Assembly: GCF_000283155.1 (NCBI RefSeq)
Contig: NW_004454166.1
Coordinates: forward strand, 11,058,199 to 11,122,198
Direction of reading: 5' to 3'
Origin: Ceratotherium simum simum
Lineage: Eukaryota > Chordata > Mammalia > Perissodactyla > Rhinocerotidae
Length of the DNA: 64,000 nt
Position numbers and translations under genes: made by a program. How positions within the stretch are numbered: the stretch's first letter is position 1; every line of letters begins with the position of its first letter. The notes under the pieces are model-generated. The model ran no database searches. It saw nothing but the letters and a program-made list of their open reading frames with translations, and was not told the origin of the DNA. This document shows positions 34,008 to 45,470 of the stretch, piece after piece.

Positions 34008-34705
34008 GTTAGTCGCATCCCTGCCCCCTGAGTCCCAGATGGCATCCAGCACATCCGTGGTGAGACAGAAGGGAGGCAGAAGGTTATTGTAGGAGGAACA
34101 GAAGGAACAATCCTTCTTAGTTAAGTAGCAGAACAGACTGGCTTAAGAAACATGTCAGGGGCCATGTCTTTGTAAACTATTACCAGCTATAGAAACTCGA
34201 AGGAAAACAGACATTTTCTAAGTATAGCTATATATGTGTTTGTTTAAAAATAGCTGGTGGTGATTTGTTTTAATTAAGGAAAACTGGTGTCTAGGGAATC
34301 TTCAGAATAAGGACAGACAGCCAATAAGATGGATAACACTGTAAAGCTATCAAGGAATGTAAATGAACTTCCTATTGGCTGCTTACTTAAAATTGCTGCT
34401 GCTGGGGCATACCATGCTGCGCTTGTGGGGGAGGCTACAAAGGACTTGAGCCCTAGTCCCTCTCCATAAGTCCCTCTGCTTGGCGCTCTTCTTAACCCCC
34501 TTGCTGCTGTGTTCTTGCTTTGTAAAGGGGGAGAGAGAGACCAACAGCTTTCATTCAACTGTGTGTGTGCAGGGACCCTGGGGAAGGTTTCTTGGGATTT
34601 TTGTACTATTTTCCCAACTTCCCCTCAATCTATATAATTATTTTCAAAATAAAGTTTTTCAAAAGTATATTTAGTTGTAGACATACATTTACGTGATCTG
34701 GAGTT

Positions 34706-34769
34706 GGTTTTCTATGTTGCTCAACATAGAATATTGTGGTTTTCTGTGTTGTTCAACATAGAATATTGT
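34706..34769. repeat. 32-bp tandem duplication containing a palindrome
   Basis: Two adjacent 32-bp copies (starts 34,706 and 34,738) differ at only two positions. Each begins GGTTTTCT and contains an inverted repeat; in copy 1 it is CTATGTTG-CT-CAACATAG. Confidence 0.95.
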
Positions 34770-34994
34770 GGAAATCCCAAGACGGTGCATATAAGAATAT
34801 GGGTTGGGATATGTCACTTTAGTTACTTCAGATTTATCAAAAGCACATGGATAACATAAACATGAGAAATAAACATTATAGATATCATCCCAGTGATGAG
34901 AAGAATGGGATTGGTTGCCATTAGTGAGCAACAGTATGGGCCAGGCCCAGTGTTGGTGGTTTTTATATAACTTTTTCTTTAATCTTATACAGTG

Positions 34995-35215
34995 TAGAGA
35001 GTTCTGCAGTTGGCCTGCCTAGATTTGGCTCCCAGTACGCTACTTACTAGCTATGTGACTTTGGGTAAATTCTTTTATCTCTTTGTGTATCATCCATAAT
35101 AATAATATAATAATATCACCTACTGTCTAGGGTTGTGTAATGCTTAAATGAGATAATGTACAAGACATTAGCCCAGTTCCTAGAACATAGTAATCACCTA
35201 ATAAATGATAACCCT
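34995..35215 (+). repeat. MIR SINE
   Basis: Order 'acgctacttactagctatgt', 'gactttgggtaaattctttt', 'agggttgtgtaatgcttaaa', 'gagataatgtacaagacatt', 'gcccagttcctagaacatag'. A reverse-oriented MIR-like piece follows at about 35,215-35,370 ('ttgtcattttacaaatgggg'). Confidence 0.8.
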
Positions 35216-38200
35216 GCAATGTAGGTGGTATTATTGTCATTTTACAAATGGGGAAATAAAGGTCCAAGAAATTTAAAAGCTTGTTCAAAGTAAAAAAAAA
35301 TAAAAAGCATAACAAAACACTAGAGGTTGAATTTAGGTCTTCTGGCTCCAAAGGCAAGATCTCTTTTACGCTGCATACTATTTCCCCAACCCTCTCCACA
35401 GTGGGATGTCCTTCACTGAAGGGAACCTGGCATGTAAGGTGCACTTTTGCAGGATGTCTTGCTTTTTCCTGCTTGCTCAGTTTGCAAGCCTGTGTGGTGG
35501 CCATTTCCCTCTGAGGTTCTCCCTGTTCTTTTTCCTGACCTGCTCCCACTTCCACCCCTGCCCCCACCCTGACGCCATAGCAGACCACGGGTTTGCACAG
35601 TGGGGGTCAAGTTTAGTCCCTGAACTCCCACCCAAGATGACAGCAGGGACTGCCAGCTACGATGTGCCAGCTCTTCAAAACCCCTTGCCCATGGTCCCCT
35701 GAAAAATAAATGGACAAATAAAACATCCTCACCATGTAGGTTGATTGCCCTTGTAAAGTTGTAGCTTTTCTTAGGAGGGGCTGTAATGATTTCTTACAAG
35801 GAAAATGGCTGTGATCTGAGAAGTATGGTGTTTTAATTTTCTTTTTTTTTAACACTTCACAAGTATGTTCTTAGTGATGAATTCTTTAATGTCTGTGCAC
35901 TGTTCCCAGAGTTCTCTGGAAGAGGACGCTTCTGACAGGGGACAGAGGCTCCTTTTGGGGCATGATGCTCTGTGGCCTGATGTTTCTCTCAGGATACTAA
36001 CTATTCCTCATTGGATACTATGACTTTTTAATCTCGAAAGCTGAGCACACATGATTTTAGAGGTTTATAAGCATTGCAGAGGCCAGAACCCTTTTTTGTC
36101 CTTCCCTCCCCTATGACTCGTCCAAAATAAAAGCGTAGAAAATTAGAAGGAGAAAGATGGCAGTTAGATGTGTGGGGCACACCAGGCAAATTTTCTTGCT
36201 GGCCCAGCTTGGCCGCCACCTCCGCATGGGCACGGTGGCATCAGACCAGCTCAGTGTGACTGGAAAGAACTTCGTGGTGTCCGATCGCTTCTCCCTGGAA
36301 GGTGTCGCATCCACATTCATGAGGCTTAACCACATGAGAAAAAAGTCTTGGGGTGGAGAAGTGTGCATTCCTCCCTCAGAGGGTGGGTGATTTACCCGAG
36401 TAACTTCTAGTATTGTTAATGAGAATTACAAGGCTAACCCTTCCCGTCCCCCTCGCCGATCCTTGAAAGAACAGCCTCCTTTGTCTCATCTCCTTTGAAT
36501 CAATTTTCCACCATCTAGGTATATTCTTGCCAACAAGAAGAAACGGCACACAGTAGCCTCGGGGTGTTTTTGCCAGACGTTCTGTCTTCTAGGAGTAACA
36601 AGGGAGGTGGCTTTAGTGTGGCTCTGAGGGCTGATGGAGAGCTATTTGATGTGTGACAGGTAATGATTGGCCTCTTCCTCTGAGGATGAAACAGCATGAG
36701 CCACTGGAAAGAATAGATGGCTGGTTTCATGTTTCGTAAGGGTAAAAGAACAAATGTGCCAGGAGCGTGCCCCTCGTTGGCAGTATAGCTGTCATCAGGG
36801 ACTCTCAGGTCAGGGGGCTCACAGCCTTGTAGCCACCCCATTCTCAACATCCTTTCCCAGCGCCAGGACTGGACAGAGGACTGGCTGGCCACACTGCAGG
36901 TCCTGCCTAGGAAGCTCGGAGGGAATTTGAAAGAGAAGAAATCAGGCATGAAGAAATCAAAATGAACCCAAGCAGAATCCTCCCCACCCCCTCTCATTAT
37001 GCAGTTGGGAGGAGTCAGGAAGGCATTCTGTTGATTTCTTGCCCAAGATAATCCCTGCTAAGGAATTAATGCGCGGAGCAGATGGTGCTGTCTCATTTCC
37101 AATGAAAAGAATCAAGGAAGATAGTCTGTGCAATTATTTTTAATGGCTTGTGTGGTGATCTTCTTAATTTGTGAGAAAATGTTTCATCTTTTGTTAAAAC
37201 TGGCCCCCTTCACATAGCTTTTTGTGCTGAAGATTAAGGCAGCACAGAGACACCTATCCTGTTAACATCGTCTTGAGGATTTTATTAGATGGGGTATTTC
37301 AACCAGGAGACATCTTCCTGTAACATCTTGTATGTACAGGCACAGAGTGATCAGAAATGTAGAGATGATCGACACTTCCCTGGGCGCAGCCCTCACTTTG
37401 CAGTGTGGCTGTAGAACCGTCTAGGTCCTGCTGTTTATTACCCACATGAAGATTTGGCCCTCTGTGGTGTAATGAAAGACATATGGGCTTGGGTCTTGGA
37501 ATAATACAAAGGCCATATAAGCTCTCATCTTTGAGTTTGCCAGGAGGAGTGGCCTGTAAACAATTAACCAGCCAATCCACGTTGATCAGACTCCTAACAT
37601 GTGCCCAGTGCCGCGGAGGAAACAAAACGGTGGTCAATATTTGATGTTTACAGCAGACTTGTCCAGAAATGTCTGTACAGCCCCACATTCATGAATGTCA
37701 CCAACTGAGGAGTAGATGCCGAGCAGCTGGCCAGGATCCCTCACTAGCTGAGGACACGCTCTCACATACTGGCCTCCCCATTGTCTAGGTTCACGTTCAT
37801 GCTAGGTTCCTTGCTTGTAGATCTCATTGAGTGCCCACAGCCACCCTGTGAGGTGTCGATTATGATATCTGTGACAGATGACAAGTCGTGAGCCCCTGGC
37901 CTTACTTGGAGCGAGTCAAAACTCTGAGACCCCACTACCCATAACCTGGACCAGTGTTTTCAGTAGCCTATATTCTTTTTTCAGTGAGCAAAGATAAATC
38001 CATGTCAAATAGAAAATGAATAGGTGCTACACTGATAGAGCATCACAGAAAGGAGAGATTCGATAGAAAAAAAATGCTGAGATGCCGTGGGAATGGACAG
38101 AAGGGGTTCTTTGGGCAAGAAAGACTCAGATTATTTGTGATGGAAGCAACTGGGGAGGTGACGAGGAATGGGCCCAGGGAACCAGGAAAAATTCTTTAGA

Positions 38201-38222
38201 GCTATTCAAGAAATACCTTCAG

Positions 38223-38517
38223 GGCCGGCCGCGTGGCTTAGCGGTTAAGTGCGCGCGCTCCGCTGCTGGTGGCCTGGGTTTGGATCCCGGGCGTGCACTG
38301 ACGCACCGCTTCTCCGGCCATGCTGAGGCCGTGTCCCACATACAGCAACTAGAAGGATGTGCAGCTATGACATACAACTATCTACTGGGGCTTTNNNNNN
38401 NNNNNNNNNNNNNNNNNNNNNNNNNNNNNNNNNNNNNNNNNNNNNNNNNNNNNNNNNNNNNNNNNNNNNNNNNNNNNNNNNNNNNNNNNNNNNNAAAAAA
38501 AAAAAAAAAAAAAAAAA
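38223..38517 (+). repeat. ERE SINE containing an assembly gap
   Basis: Begins GGCCGGCCGCGTGGC and has the 'catacagcaactagaaggat' tail form up to 'ctactggggcttt', where the sequence breaks into N. An A run follows the gap. Flanked by identical AGAAATACCTTCAG at 38,209-38,222 and 38,518-38,531. Confidence 0.95.
38395..38494. other. Assembly gap (100 N)
   Basis: Exactly 100 undetermined bases, a common placeholder length for a gap of unknown size. It lies at the start of the A-rich tail of an ERE, so the missing sequence is probably A-rich simple sequence, but more could be missing. Confidence 0.99.
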
Positions 38518-38535
38518 AGAAATACCTTCAGGTAG

Positions 38536-38799
38536 AGGGTCCAGCCCCGTGGCGTAGCGGTTAAGTGCGTGCGCTCCGCTGCTGGCGGCCCAGGGTTCAG
38601 ATCCCAGGCGCGCACCGATCCACCACGTGTCAGGCCATGCTGTGGCGGTGTCCCACATAAAGTGGAGGAAGATCAGCCAGATGTTAGCCCAGGGCCAGTC
38701 TTCCTCAGCAAAAGAGGAGGATTGGCAGATGTTAGCTCAGGGCTGATTTTCCTCACACACACACAAAAATAAAATAAAAATAAAATGGAAAAAAAAAAA
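38536..38799 (+). repeat. ERE SINE, second at the same site
   Basis: Begins GGGTCCAGCCCCGTGGCG and has two tail modules ('gttagcccagggccagtctt', 'gttagctcagggctgatttt'), then (CA)n and an A-rich end. The flanks are AGAAATACCTTCAGGT (38,518-38,533) and the similar AGAAATACTCTTAGGT (38,800-38,815), so it inserted next to the duplication of the preceding ERE. Confidence 0.94.
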
Positions 38800-38972
38800 A
38801 GAAATACTCTTAGGTGGAAAACCAGGTAGGGGAAAGAGTGAGGAATCTGGAAATTGCTTTCACGAATGGCTTTGTAAGTGAAGGTGGGAGAGGAGGTTTC
38901 CAATGACTGTTGACTTATCTCTTCTGCCTACTCCCACAGCACACAGGTAACATGTCTGCTCTCTCCTCACAG

Positions 38973-39096
38973 ATCTGATGAGATTTTCTGACCGCGGGGC
39001 TGCTCTTAACACTGAGAAGCGTTTTCCATGTGAATTTTGCGGACGGGCATTTTCACAGGGCTCTGAGTGGGAAAGGCACGTGCTGAGACACGGCAT
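38973..39096 (+). CDS. ZNF462: ZNF462 coding exon with finger 6
   Basis: A 124-nt exon with acceptor CTCTCCTCACAG|ATCTG and donor GGCAT|GTAAGT, entering after one codon base and leaving after two. It encodes visible residues 255-296: a short lead (DLMRFSDRGAALNTEKR) and the last finger of the protein, residues 274-294 (CEFC, 12 residues including GRAFSQGSEWER, H-x3-H). This finger is closer to the classical Krueppel-like form than the earlier ones, with a phenylalanine three residues after the second cysteine. A donor with good GTAAGT consensus defines its end, and the methionine codon is split across the junction. Confidence 0.96.
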
Positions 39097-40429
39097 GTAA
39101 GTTGCGCCATCCCAAGAATGCCTTTGCCCAGAGTGAGAGGTGGCAGGGAGACTGGGTTCTTTTTGTGGTTCCCCTGACAATACATAGGCCCCTCTGTATC
39201 ACATTTCTGGGCATGGGAGGAGAGGCAGTTGTCAGGAATTAGGTTTCTCCTTTTCTGTTGGTTTTTAAAATGGTCACCCAGACACAAGTCAAATGAGGAA
39301 AAATCATCTTTATGAATGACAAATCCCCCTCAAGCCCTTGAGTAGTTTAGAGCTTTCTCCAGCCAGTGTCCCTTCAGCTTTCATTAGCATGACGTTCTCT
39401 GATAGAGCGTGGACCGGGGTCAAAAGATCGGGCTTCTGTTCCTGCCTCTGTGATGACTCATTCCCTGAGTGGCCTTGAACATGCCCACGCACCTCTTGGT
39501 GCCTTCAATGCTCTGCCTCGGGACAGAGCCAGCTCTGCCTGCCTCCCAGGTAGGTGGGAGCATACCTGTAGAACACTTACAAGATCCTTGAACACTTACA
39601 AGATTGTCCCCTACACAAGGCACTCCTAGTCCATCAGACAGAGAGAACCTAGGAGCTGGTGTTTTCAGCAAAAAATGCCCCTGAAACCTGAAGCATCTAG
39701 ACTTCAGAGAATATAACTAAGCTTCCCAAGACATGGGTTCTGTCTTCTGGTTTCTGCTTTTTGTTTGTTCCCATGATTTGTTTCTGGACCTGTTCATTAA
39801 ATCATTAATACTTGAGTTGCTCTTTTAGTCTTAATAAATATAGCCAATCTCCAAGCTTCCAGCTCCCGCTGGTGAGTTTGAGCATAAGATAATTCTTGCT
39901 ATTACCACTTATGACTTATGACCCAGTAGAGGAGGGAACATAAAACAATTATGTTAATCTGGCAACAATGCATGGTATAATCAAAACATAGTATAATAAT
40001 GGATATTTTTGTAGATTCAGTTCTTTAATAAGATACCAGAGCCAGCCCTGATGGCCTCGTGGTTAAATTCCGGTGCTCACCACTTTGGCGGCCCGGGTTC
40101 AGTTCCCAGTCACAGAACCACACCACCCATCTGTCAGTTGCCATGCTGTGGCAGTGGCTCACATAGAAGAACTAGAGGGACTTACAACTAGGATAAACAA
40201 CCATGTACTGGGGCTTTGGGGAGGAGGAAAAAAAGATACCAGAAATACACTACCTAAACATTACACATTGCAAGGATAAATTGCCCATAATTTCATCGTA
40301 TATCTGTGGCATTTGTTCAAAGAAAACCCCAAGGCCTTTTTAGGATCAGGGAAATAAGGATGTGTATCTCTTTTGTTTAATTAGAAAAAAATATATACTC
40401 ATCTGTCTCTACCATCAATCTTTTTGCAG
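39097..40429 (+). other. ZNF462: ZNF462 last intron (1.3 kb)
   Basis: Begins GTAAGT and ends CAATCTTTTTGCAG. Contains an ERE (40,041-40,232) and a poor MIR-like piece near 39,420-39,530. The rest shows nothing recognisable. Confidence 0.93.
40041..40232 (+). repeat. ERE SINE, in the last intron
   Basis: Head GCCAGCCCTGATGGCCTCG, body with 'catctgtcagttgccatgct', tail 'ccatgtactggggctttggg' and a short A-rich end. Exact target-site duplication AAGATACCAGA at 40,030-40,040 and 40,233-40,243. Confidence 0.95.
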
Positions 40430-40637
40430 GGCGTTGAATGACACCAAGCAGGTGAGCAGAGATGAAATCCACCTGAAAGAGAGCATGGAGGACAGTATTA
40501 AGATGCCCTCTCTAGAGGAGAAGGAAGATGACGAGGCAGTCGGGATAGACTTTTCACTAAAGAATGAAACAGTAGCCATCTGTGTAGTAGCTGCTGACAA
40601 ATCTCTCCTGGAGAATGCAGAGGCCAAAAACGAATAA
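40430..40637 (+). CDS. ZNF462: ZNF462 terminal coding exon and stop
   Basis: The last coding exon has acceptor CTTTTTGCAG|GGCG; its first base completes the split methionine codon, and the reading frame closes at TAA (40,635-40,637). It encodes visible residues 297-364 with no zinc finger: a polar, charged tail (KQVSRDEIHLKESMED) and an acidic stretch (EEKEDDEAVGIDFSLKNE), ending ENAEAKNE. The acidic segment followed by the hydrophobic VAICVVAADKSLL is the known end of ZNF462, so the protein is complete at its C-terminus. Codons across all six exons sum to exactly 364 residues plus stop, which supports every splice call. Confidence 0.97.
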
Positions 40638-42230
40638 GCGTTTGGTGAAATTCTTAATCAAACCTTACTTGAACCGTGATGAAAAAGTGGGAGGGCCAGC
40701 TGGGGCTGAGAAGGGGGGGACAGAGAAGAGAAGACAGAACAAAGCTGCTTTCTAGGACTGAACAATCTATTTTCAAAGCACTGGTACCTGTGTGAGTGAG
40801 TATGTAAATTAAAGTTATTTAAATGGTTGGAATATGTGGCTCCTTTTCCATCACTACATCTTTTCTTCCGGATCTTCATCGTGGAAGTTGTCATTTGTCG
40901 CGGAATATGGAAGTACCCGCCATGCACACTGTGTGCTCTGTGGCAGTCTCGGACAGTGTGTGGAAACGGAAGCTCCGTGACGGTAAAGACTTCTCTTAGG
41001 GGAACAACTTTTTGACGCACAACTTTCAGTGCGTTTTTCTAGTTTTAATACCTTAAGCTTTTTTCAAGACCTAACTGCAGCCGCTTTGGGAAAAAACAAA
41101 CAAAAAAAAAACAAAAAACAAAAACAGAAAACAAAAAACTGCTTTGCATAAAACAGTCACCTGTTTCCTAGTACCTCAAACTTAACCAAGGGAAATTCTC
41201 TGCATTTGTCAGTACTACCTGCCGTCCTTGTGGTTAAATGTAGAGAACTGCTGGGCAAGATGGTGAATGGAGAAAAAAAAAAGAGTTTTAAAGAAAGGAA
41301 CACAAATTGTGCTTAAAATCCCCACGTGGGTTTTATTTCTTAAAATACTGTGATTTTTTTAATTATTTTAGTAAAAAACAAAACAAAAAAAAGAAACAGA
41401 CTTTAATTATTAGATAACTGTTTGTGAATTGTCATCCTTTATTCCAGGTAAGCTGTTTATTAGTGTTCAACTATAATTTAGAATTTGGTGGATTCATGTG
41501 AGCTAATTTTAAGGTGACTGTGGAGTTTTGTTTGCCACATGTTTATTTTCTATCAATTTGAGTGTTACAAACACAGCACAATTCAGTTTTTCATATAAAT
41601 TGTTTTTTGTGTGTGTGTTGTTATTGTTGTTTTAATTTGGGGGCAAGGGAGATATTTCGTTTTTTTGTGAATAGGAATGTTTTTATTTTAAACACGGAAA
41701 TAACAAGAAATTAACTTTTTTTTTTTTTTTTTTATTTAACTAAAGAACCAAACTTTTCGGCACAGCTATGCAGCTTGTGGGCCAGACGAGGAAGTCCTCT
41801 CCACCCTTTGATGCTTGTCAAATTAACACATTCTCCGTCTCACACAAATAATTTCTGTTAGGATGGGCTGGCTTCTGTGTGTGGTTTTAAAATTTGTGTT
41901 CTGTTTTTGTTTGCATTGTGTTTTTTGGGGGGGGGTTCTCATTTATTTTGGGGGACAAGGGGATGTGCTAGAATCCCATCCCTTTGGTGAGAGTGGACAA
42001 AAAATACTTATATCCTACAAGGAGCCTGGAGAACTACTTTTTTTTTTTTTTAATCTAGCTGCCAGCTGCTCTTTTTCCCCATATTAGCTTTTTCAGGAGG
42101 GAGCAGCTTAGACTAAATCTAAGCCTACATTTATAATATGTTCTGATTGTGAACAAAGGGTTTCGTTCCAAAAAGTAGAAAGAACTTTCCTTGAAGCCTA
42201 GGTTTTAGAAGCCTGTGTGCGCGTGTGCGT

Positions 42231-42232
<2 letters not shown>

Positions 42233-42274
<42 letters not shown>
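42233..42274. repeat. (GT)n microsatellite in the 3' UTR
   Basis: About 21 perfect GT units, flanked on the left by imperfect GTGCGCGTGTGCGTGG. It lies within the transcribed 3' UTR as (GU)n. Confidence 0.97.
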
Positions 42275-42275
<1 letters not shown>

Positions 42276-42839
42276 TGTGGATACGTGCGTGTGTGAGTCC
42301 TTTGGTTTTCATGTTTTGTTTTTTTTACTTGGAAGGGTTGGGGGAGGGGGAGGGAAGAAAGGGCAGGGGAATTGCTGAGATGATGACAGTGTCCCACACA
42401 GCTTCAAATAAAATCCATGGAAAGATATTGCATTTGTGGAATAAGTGCTTACTTGAAAAGCATGTTCTTCTTTTATTTTCTTGTTGTTAAGACTTTTTAT
42501 TTGTAGGGAGTTTGTTTTAATTTAATTTTTTTTTTTTAGGGATGGGGGCCATCATGTGGAAACCAGAAAATGGGGAAAGTGTGAACTATCTAAACAGAGA
42601 TTCATTTTGTGTCCATATTTGTTTTTAATTGGCCTCATTTCAAATGTATTAAACAGTTCCATACCTGGATTGGGTGTTTGTAATGGTTACCAAAAAACAA
42701 ACAAAAAAAGAGAAAAAAAAGAAAGAAAGATAAAGGAAAAAAAAAAAAGAAAATAATTGTGACATGCTTTTATCACTACTTTATTTTTCAATAACATGTA
42801 AATATTGTAATCCATTGGATTTTGTTTTGCTAACCTGTT

Positions 42840-42845
42840 AATAAA
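42840..42845 (+). terminator. ZNF462: Proximal poly(A) signal AATAAA
   Basis: Canonical AATAAA inside 'cctgttaataaaaatatggg'. Downstream GT-richness is modest, so this may be an alternative or major site. A further AATAAA at 42,407-42,412 is weaker in context. Confidence 0.6.
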
Positions 42846-43214
42846 AATATGGGACCATTATCCTTTTAACAAGGCTAGAATGTCATTTTTTTCTTTTTTC
42901 AAACATATACCTGATATTTTGTGGCCGCACATTTTGAATGCATTATTATAATTCTGTTGACTGTAATGACATAGAATTTACAACATTTTTTTTTTGTTTA
43001 ATTTATACAGAGGACATTTTTTTCAGAGCTTGAGAGAAGAAAATAAATAGCAAAATAACCCATTGACTCCAATAATCAGTGTTTTCCAATACTTGATAAA
43101 AGATAGGGAGATTCTGAGTTCTTGAAGCCAAGGGTTTAAAAAACGACAAAAAACACACAAGTAGGTTATTCAAGTTGTTTGCAACATACATTTTGTAATG
43201 AAATGTGAGAAATT

Positions 43215-43220
43215 AATAAA
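43215..43220 (+). terminator. ZNF462: Distal poly(A) signal AATAAA
   Basis: Canonical AATAAA in 'gaaattaataaagaattt' with a T-run and then GTGTCTATGTGCATCTGTTG, a good U/GU-rich downstream element. This is the likely end of the long transcript. Confidence 0.7.
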
Positions 43221-45289
43221 GAATTTTTTTCACATGTGTCTATGTGCATCTGTTGTAAATCATTTATGGATATGACTACAGATATGAAATGTAGAAATAA
43301 ATAGCATTGTTTTCAATGCATGTACATGAGAGAGATTTCAAGCCATTGAATCCACACAGGTACGGAAAACAAAGGTGCAATTAAGATGAGGTGTGAGCTG
43401 GGATTTAAAAATGTTAATATTTCTGCATCCAATATTTATCACCAACTGGGGGAAATTTATAGAGGGAATATTTTCCATCAAAAATGTGAATCACAGTGGG
43501 GTATGAAGCTTCAGGTGGAGGAAGTGCCAGTGATGAAATGTCATCTGGGGACTCTGAATCTATGAGCACAGTTACTTCAAGTAACTGCAAGTCACAACCA
43601 CTGCCACAAACTATCTTGCTGTGCATCCTGCGCCAGTAATTATCTTCATTACCTTATTCTTTGAGCGACCCTGTTAGAAATCAAAGGAAAAATGAATAGT
43701 CATGAAACATAGAGGAAGAGTAAATTCAAATCAACAGCCCTGATTGTTACACTCAGAGCTGGTTTATACTGTCTGCCTTCGCAGTGTTAGGAGAACCGCT
43801 CATGGATCGTTTGTCCAGAGCTCATTCTAAAAATGATTCTCACCCCTGCTCATCTTTATCCCCTTCACAAAGGAAGGTTTTTAGACTTACAAGAGTGTGT
43901 AAAACACAATTAGAGTAAACAGCAAGCTAGATGAATGAAGACCCAAAGGGAAAAAGGACCTAGTAGCAAAGTGATGATAATAGAGAATTGGCAAAAATGC
44001 ATTCCACGAGGCCATACATAAGCCACATATTTGGTTCCGAGCTTTCTGGTAAGCAAGGCAAAAAAGGATCAATCAAGAGTCATATTGTTAGTAACTTTTT
44101 ATTCAACCTTGAATAATGCTCAAGAAATACTCAACCTTTTCTAGAACTGCAGGTTGAGAAGTTTCTTCTGTGTGTTTTCCTGAAGAAGAGCAAGTGATGT
44201 AATGGACTTGTCCACTGCAAAACAAAGCTGTTCTCTCATGGCCTCCATCAAATATTTAACGAACAATGTTTTTACTGAAGTCACGTCTAATCCATACTCC
44301 CACTTTGTTTCCTGCAGAGGAAGTGGAATTTACTGATAGATTAGTCATGGTATGGGCCGCCACATGGCAACTCCTTAGTACAATAAAGGTTTAATTCTTA
44401 CACAAATTCCCAACCGGTGGGAGTGCCCTTTCATCTGGTGACTCAGGAATCCAAGCTCCTCCATCTGAGGATGCTACCATCTCAACACATGAATCCCAGG
44501 GTCATGGCTGAGAGCTTGGAGGTGGTCTCCCCACTCAAATGCCTAATCCAGGAAGTAGCACCCAGTATCACTTCATGGGCTAGACCTGGTCACACAGCCC
44601 CACCTACTCACAAGGAGGCTGGGAAGTGTGGTCTTGTCTACCAACGTGCCCAGGAAGGACACATGAGCTGGCAACCTTCACCACATCAGGAACTTATAGA
44701 AGTGTTCCTTTGGAAACAGTGGGAGATAGAAACCCTCTTCTTTGGAAAGCACAGGATGCTGGTCCCATCACCCATGTACTTAACCAATATTTTTGAGCAA
44801 ATATTTGATGCTAGTCACTGTGAAACAACAAAGACACAGCACCTGTCTTCTGATAGCGCATGAAGAGTATGGATAGAGATGCCACGTGGGAGAAATGACT
44901 ACCACTGAAGATGCTGGGGCTTGCTGGACCATTAGATATCTGTTGTGAAGGCTTTTACCCCCACTAGGTTGATGCTGGCAACCTGGGGAAAGATGGCCTT
45001 GATTGTGATGGTGTTTCCTCTGTCCATTTAAATCACACGTTTGATTTAGAAAGGCGTATGAGAAACTGGTTACTCAAACACATTTGGTGGGTCTTGAGCT
45101 CTAAGCTTAAGAAAAATTACTATAGGATGTGTTCTTTCCTTGCAGCCATCCATATCGCAGGGCCAAGGGTGAGATAGGGGACAGCGCTCCATCATAGAGA
45201 CCATAAGACGTTTTGAAGTATTGTGCTTATCATTTCCTGAAAATGTCAGCTCTTCTCCAAACGCCCCACCCTGCACATGCTGTTCCCTC

Positions 45290-45470
45290 TGCCTTCAGTG
45301 TTGAATTCCTTTTCTCTTCTGGAAACTACCTGCCCTTTAAGATTCAGCTTTAAATGTAACTCCTGACGTGAAGCCTTCTCTGACTTCCTACGTGTCACTG
45401 ATATAGACGGTCACCCTACTTATCACCTGTCCCCTGTCTTAATAAACATTTGTTGAAGACTCTCCTCTTC
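45290..45470 (+). repeat. L2 LINE 3'-end remnant
   Basis: Contains 'ctttaagattcagctttaaa', 'tgacgtgaagccttctctga' and 'aataaacatttgttgaagac', the L2 terminal order with an internal deletion. Confidence 0.65.

Larger units (their letters stand above)
34008..38972 (+). other. ZNF462: ZNF462 intron (5.0 kb)
   Basis: Begins GTTAGT and ends CTCTCCTCACAG. Contains a 32-bp tandem duplication (34,706-34,769), a MIR with a second MIR-like piece (about 34,995-35,370), repeat-poor sequence from about 35,700 to 38,200, and two EREs side by side (38,223-38,517 and 38,536-38,799) with a 100-N gap inside the first. Confidence 0.93.
40638..43238 (+). other. ZNF462: ZNF462 3' untranslated region
   Basis: About 2.6 kb of AT-rich sequence without a long ORF follows the stop. 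It includes A-rich stretches (about 41,092-41,135), T-runs (about 41,719-41,734 and 42,039-42,050), a (GT)n tract and two well-placed poly(A) signals. The end is estimated as 15-25 nt after the AATAAA at 43,215, where a GT-rich downstream element (GTGTCTATGTGCATCTGTTG) is seen. No EREs have inserted here, in contrast to the introns. Confidence 0.8.

Noticed and set aside
36109..36390. Possible processed pseudogene (opens with 'aagatggcagttagatgtg')
   Set aside because: The 77-codon frame matches no protein I recognise, and I saw no poly(A) tail or target duplication.
38082..38658. ORFs that run through the N block with poly-lysine or poly-phenylalanine
   Set aside because: They are made of undetermined bases and an A-rich SINE tail; no protein can be inferred.
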